Position numbers and translations under genes: made by a program
Assembly: GCA_002686195.1 (NCBI GenBank)
Contig: NZAS01000228.1
Span: 1 to 7,141, forward strand
Length of the DNA stretch: 7,141 nt
Direction of reading: 5' to 3'
Origin: Candidatus Pacearchaeota archaeon
GTDB lineage: Archaea; Nanoarchaeota; Nanoarchaeia; Pacearchaeales; GW2011-AR1
Notes under the pieces: model-generated
What the model was told of the DNA's origin: nothing
Database searches by the model: none
What the model saw: the letters and a program-made list of their open reading frames with translations, nothing else
Part shown: piece after piece, positions 7,051 to 7,141 of the stretch
Layout of the letters: the number at the start of each line of letters is the position of its first letter
How positions within the stretch are numbered: position 1 is the stretch's first letter

Positions 7051-7141
7051 AATAACAACGCCATAACCATGATCGTGTCATAGAAACAACTGTAAAAATT
7101 AAAGCGATCCCCAGGCTATCCAGAATCGTAGGGTGGAGCCC
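7034..7141 (-). CDS. C-terminal fragment of small, possibly phage-type membrane protein
   Basis: On the minus strand the frame is open from the window edge for 35 codons and stops at TGA (7036-7034). The tail reads SLGIALIFTVVSMTRSWLWR, then a Cys-Tyr-Phe-Arg-Arg ending: a hydrophobic helix capped by aromatic and Arg residues. From memory this resembles the C-terminal FTVVS-x-x-RSY-x-x-RR-x-F pattern of small phage proteins of the DUF7220 type; that assignment is tentative. The 5' part lies beyond the window. GC content here is about 45% (46 of 101 bases from 7041 to 7141), well above the plus-strand operon, and no plus-strand frame stays open. The stop overlaps a downstream ATG as ATGA, phage-like packing. 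Confidence 0.5.
   Translation of the reverse strand, partial: GLHPTILDSLGIALIFTVVSMTRSWLWRCYFRRAK
7043..7048 (-). promoter_or_regulatory. Orphan minus-strand ribosome binding site AGGAGG with ATGA start
   Basis: Reading the minus strand, AGGAGG is followed after five bases by ATG at 7037-7035, which overlaps the stop of the minus-strand fragment. This is an ideal start for a following gene, yet the frame closes after 18 codons (TAA at 6983-6981) inside the opposite-strand deacetylase-like gene. The gene it once served appears to have been cut off here. Confidence 0.5.

Overview
The window is a densely packed, AT-rich stretch (roughly 30% GC by eye) in which every convincing gene up to about position 7035 lies on the plus strand. 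Codon choice is dominated by AGA/AGG for arginine and by ATA/ATT for isoleucine. Shine-Dalgarno-type ribosome sites, ATGA start/stop overlaps and one GTG start indicate a bacterium or a bacteriophage. The taxon cannot be fixed from the sequence. An AT-rich phage or an AT-rich environmental bacterium would both fit.

Positions 1-6536 hold six consecutive glycosyltransferase genes. All look like GT-B fold, GT4-type enzymes: 1-912 (5' end outside the window), 909-2531, 2528-3646, 3639-4574, 4580-5446 and 5451-6536. The first four overlap by 4, 4 and 8 bases, and the others are separated by 5 and 4 bases, so this is almost certainly one translationally coupled operon that began upstream. The proteins are divergent from one another and differ at the C-terminal Glu-x7-Glu position: E/E, E/E, E/D, S/E, E/E, D/E. 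The simplest reading is a sugar-by-sugar assembly line for a surface polysaccharide or for glycosylation of a virion or cell-surface structure. The second enzyme also carries an N-terminal region of about 150 residues that looks beta-rich and is not part of the usual glycosyltransferase fold.

Positions 6556-7050 encode the front part of a histidine-rich protein with HADHFEP and LHAHHEHF motifs, resembling polysaccharide-deacetylase-like (NodB/CE4-related) proteins. It appears to lose its C-terminal half at about 7035.

The last hundred or so bases are different: GC rises to about 45%, and the minus strand carries an open frame (7141 down to 7034) ending in a hydrophobic, Arg-rich tail like that of small phage-type membrane proteins. 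It is followed by a perfect AGGAGG and an ATGA start that leads into only 18 codons. The join near 7035 is therefore either a real recombination breakpoint or an assembly chimera. No tRNA, rRNA, CRISPR array, insertion sequence, promoter or rho-independent terminator was recognised.
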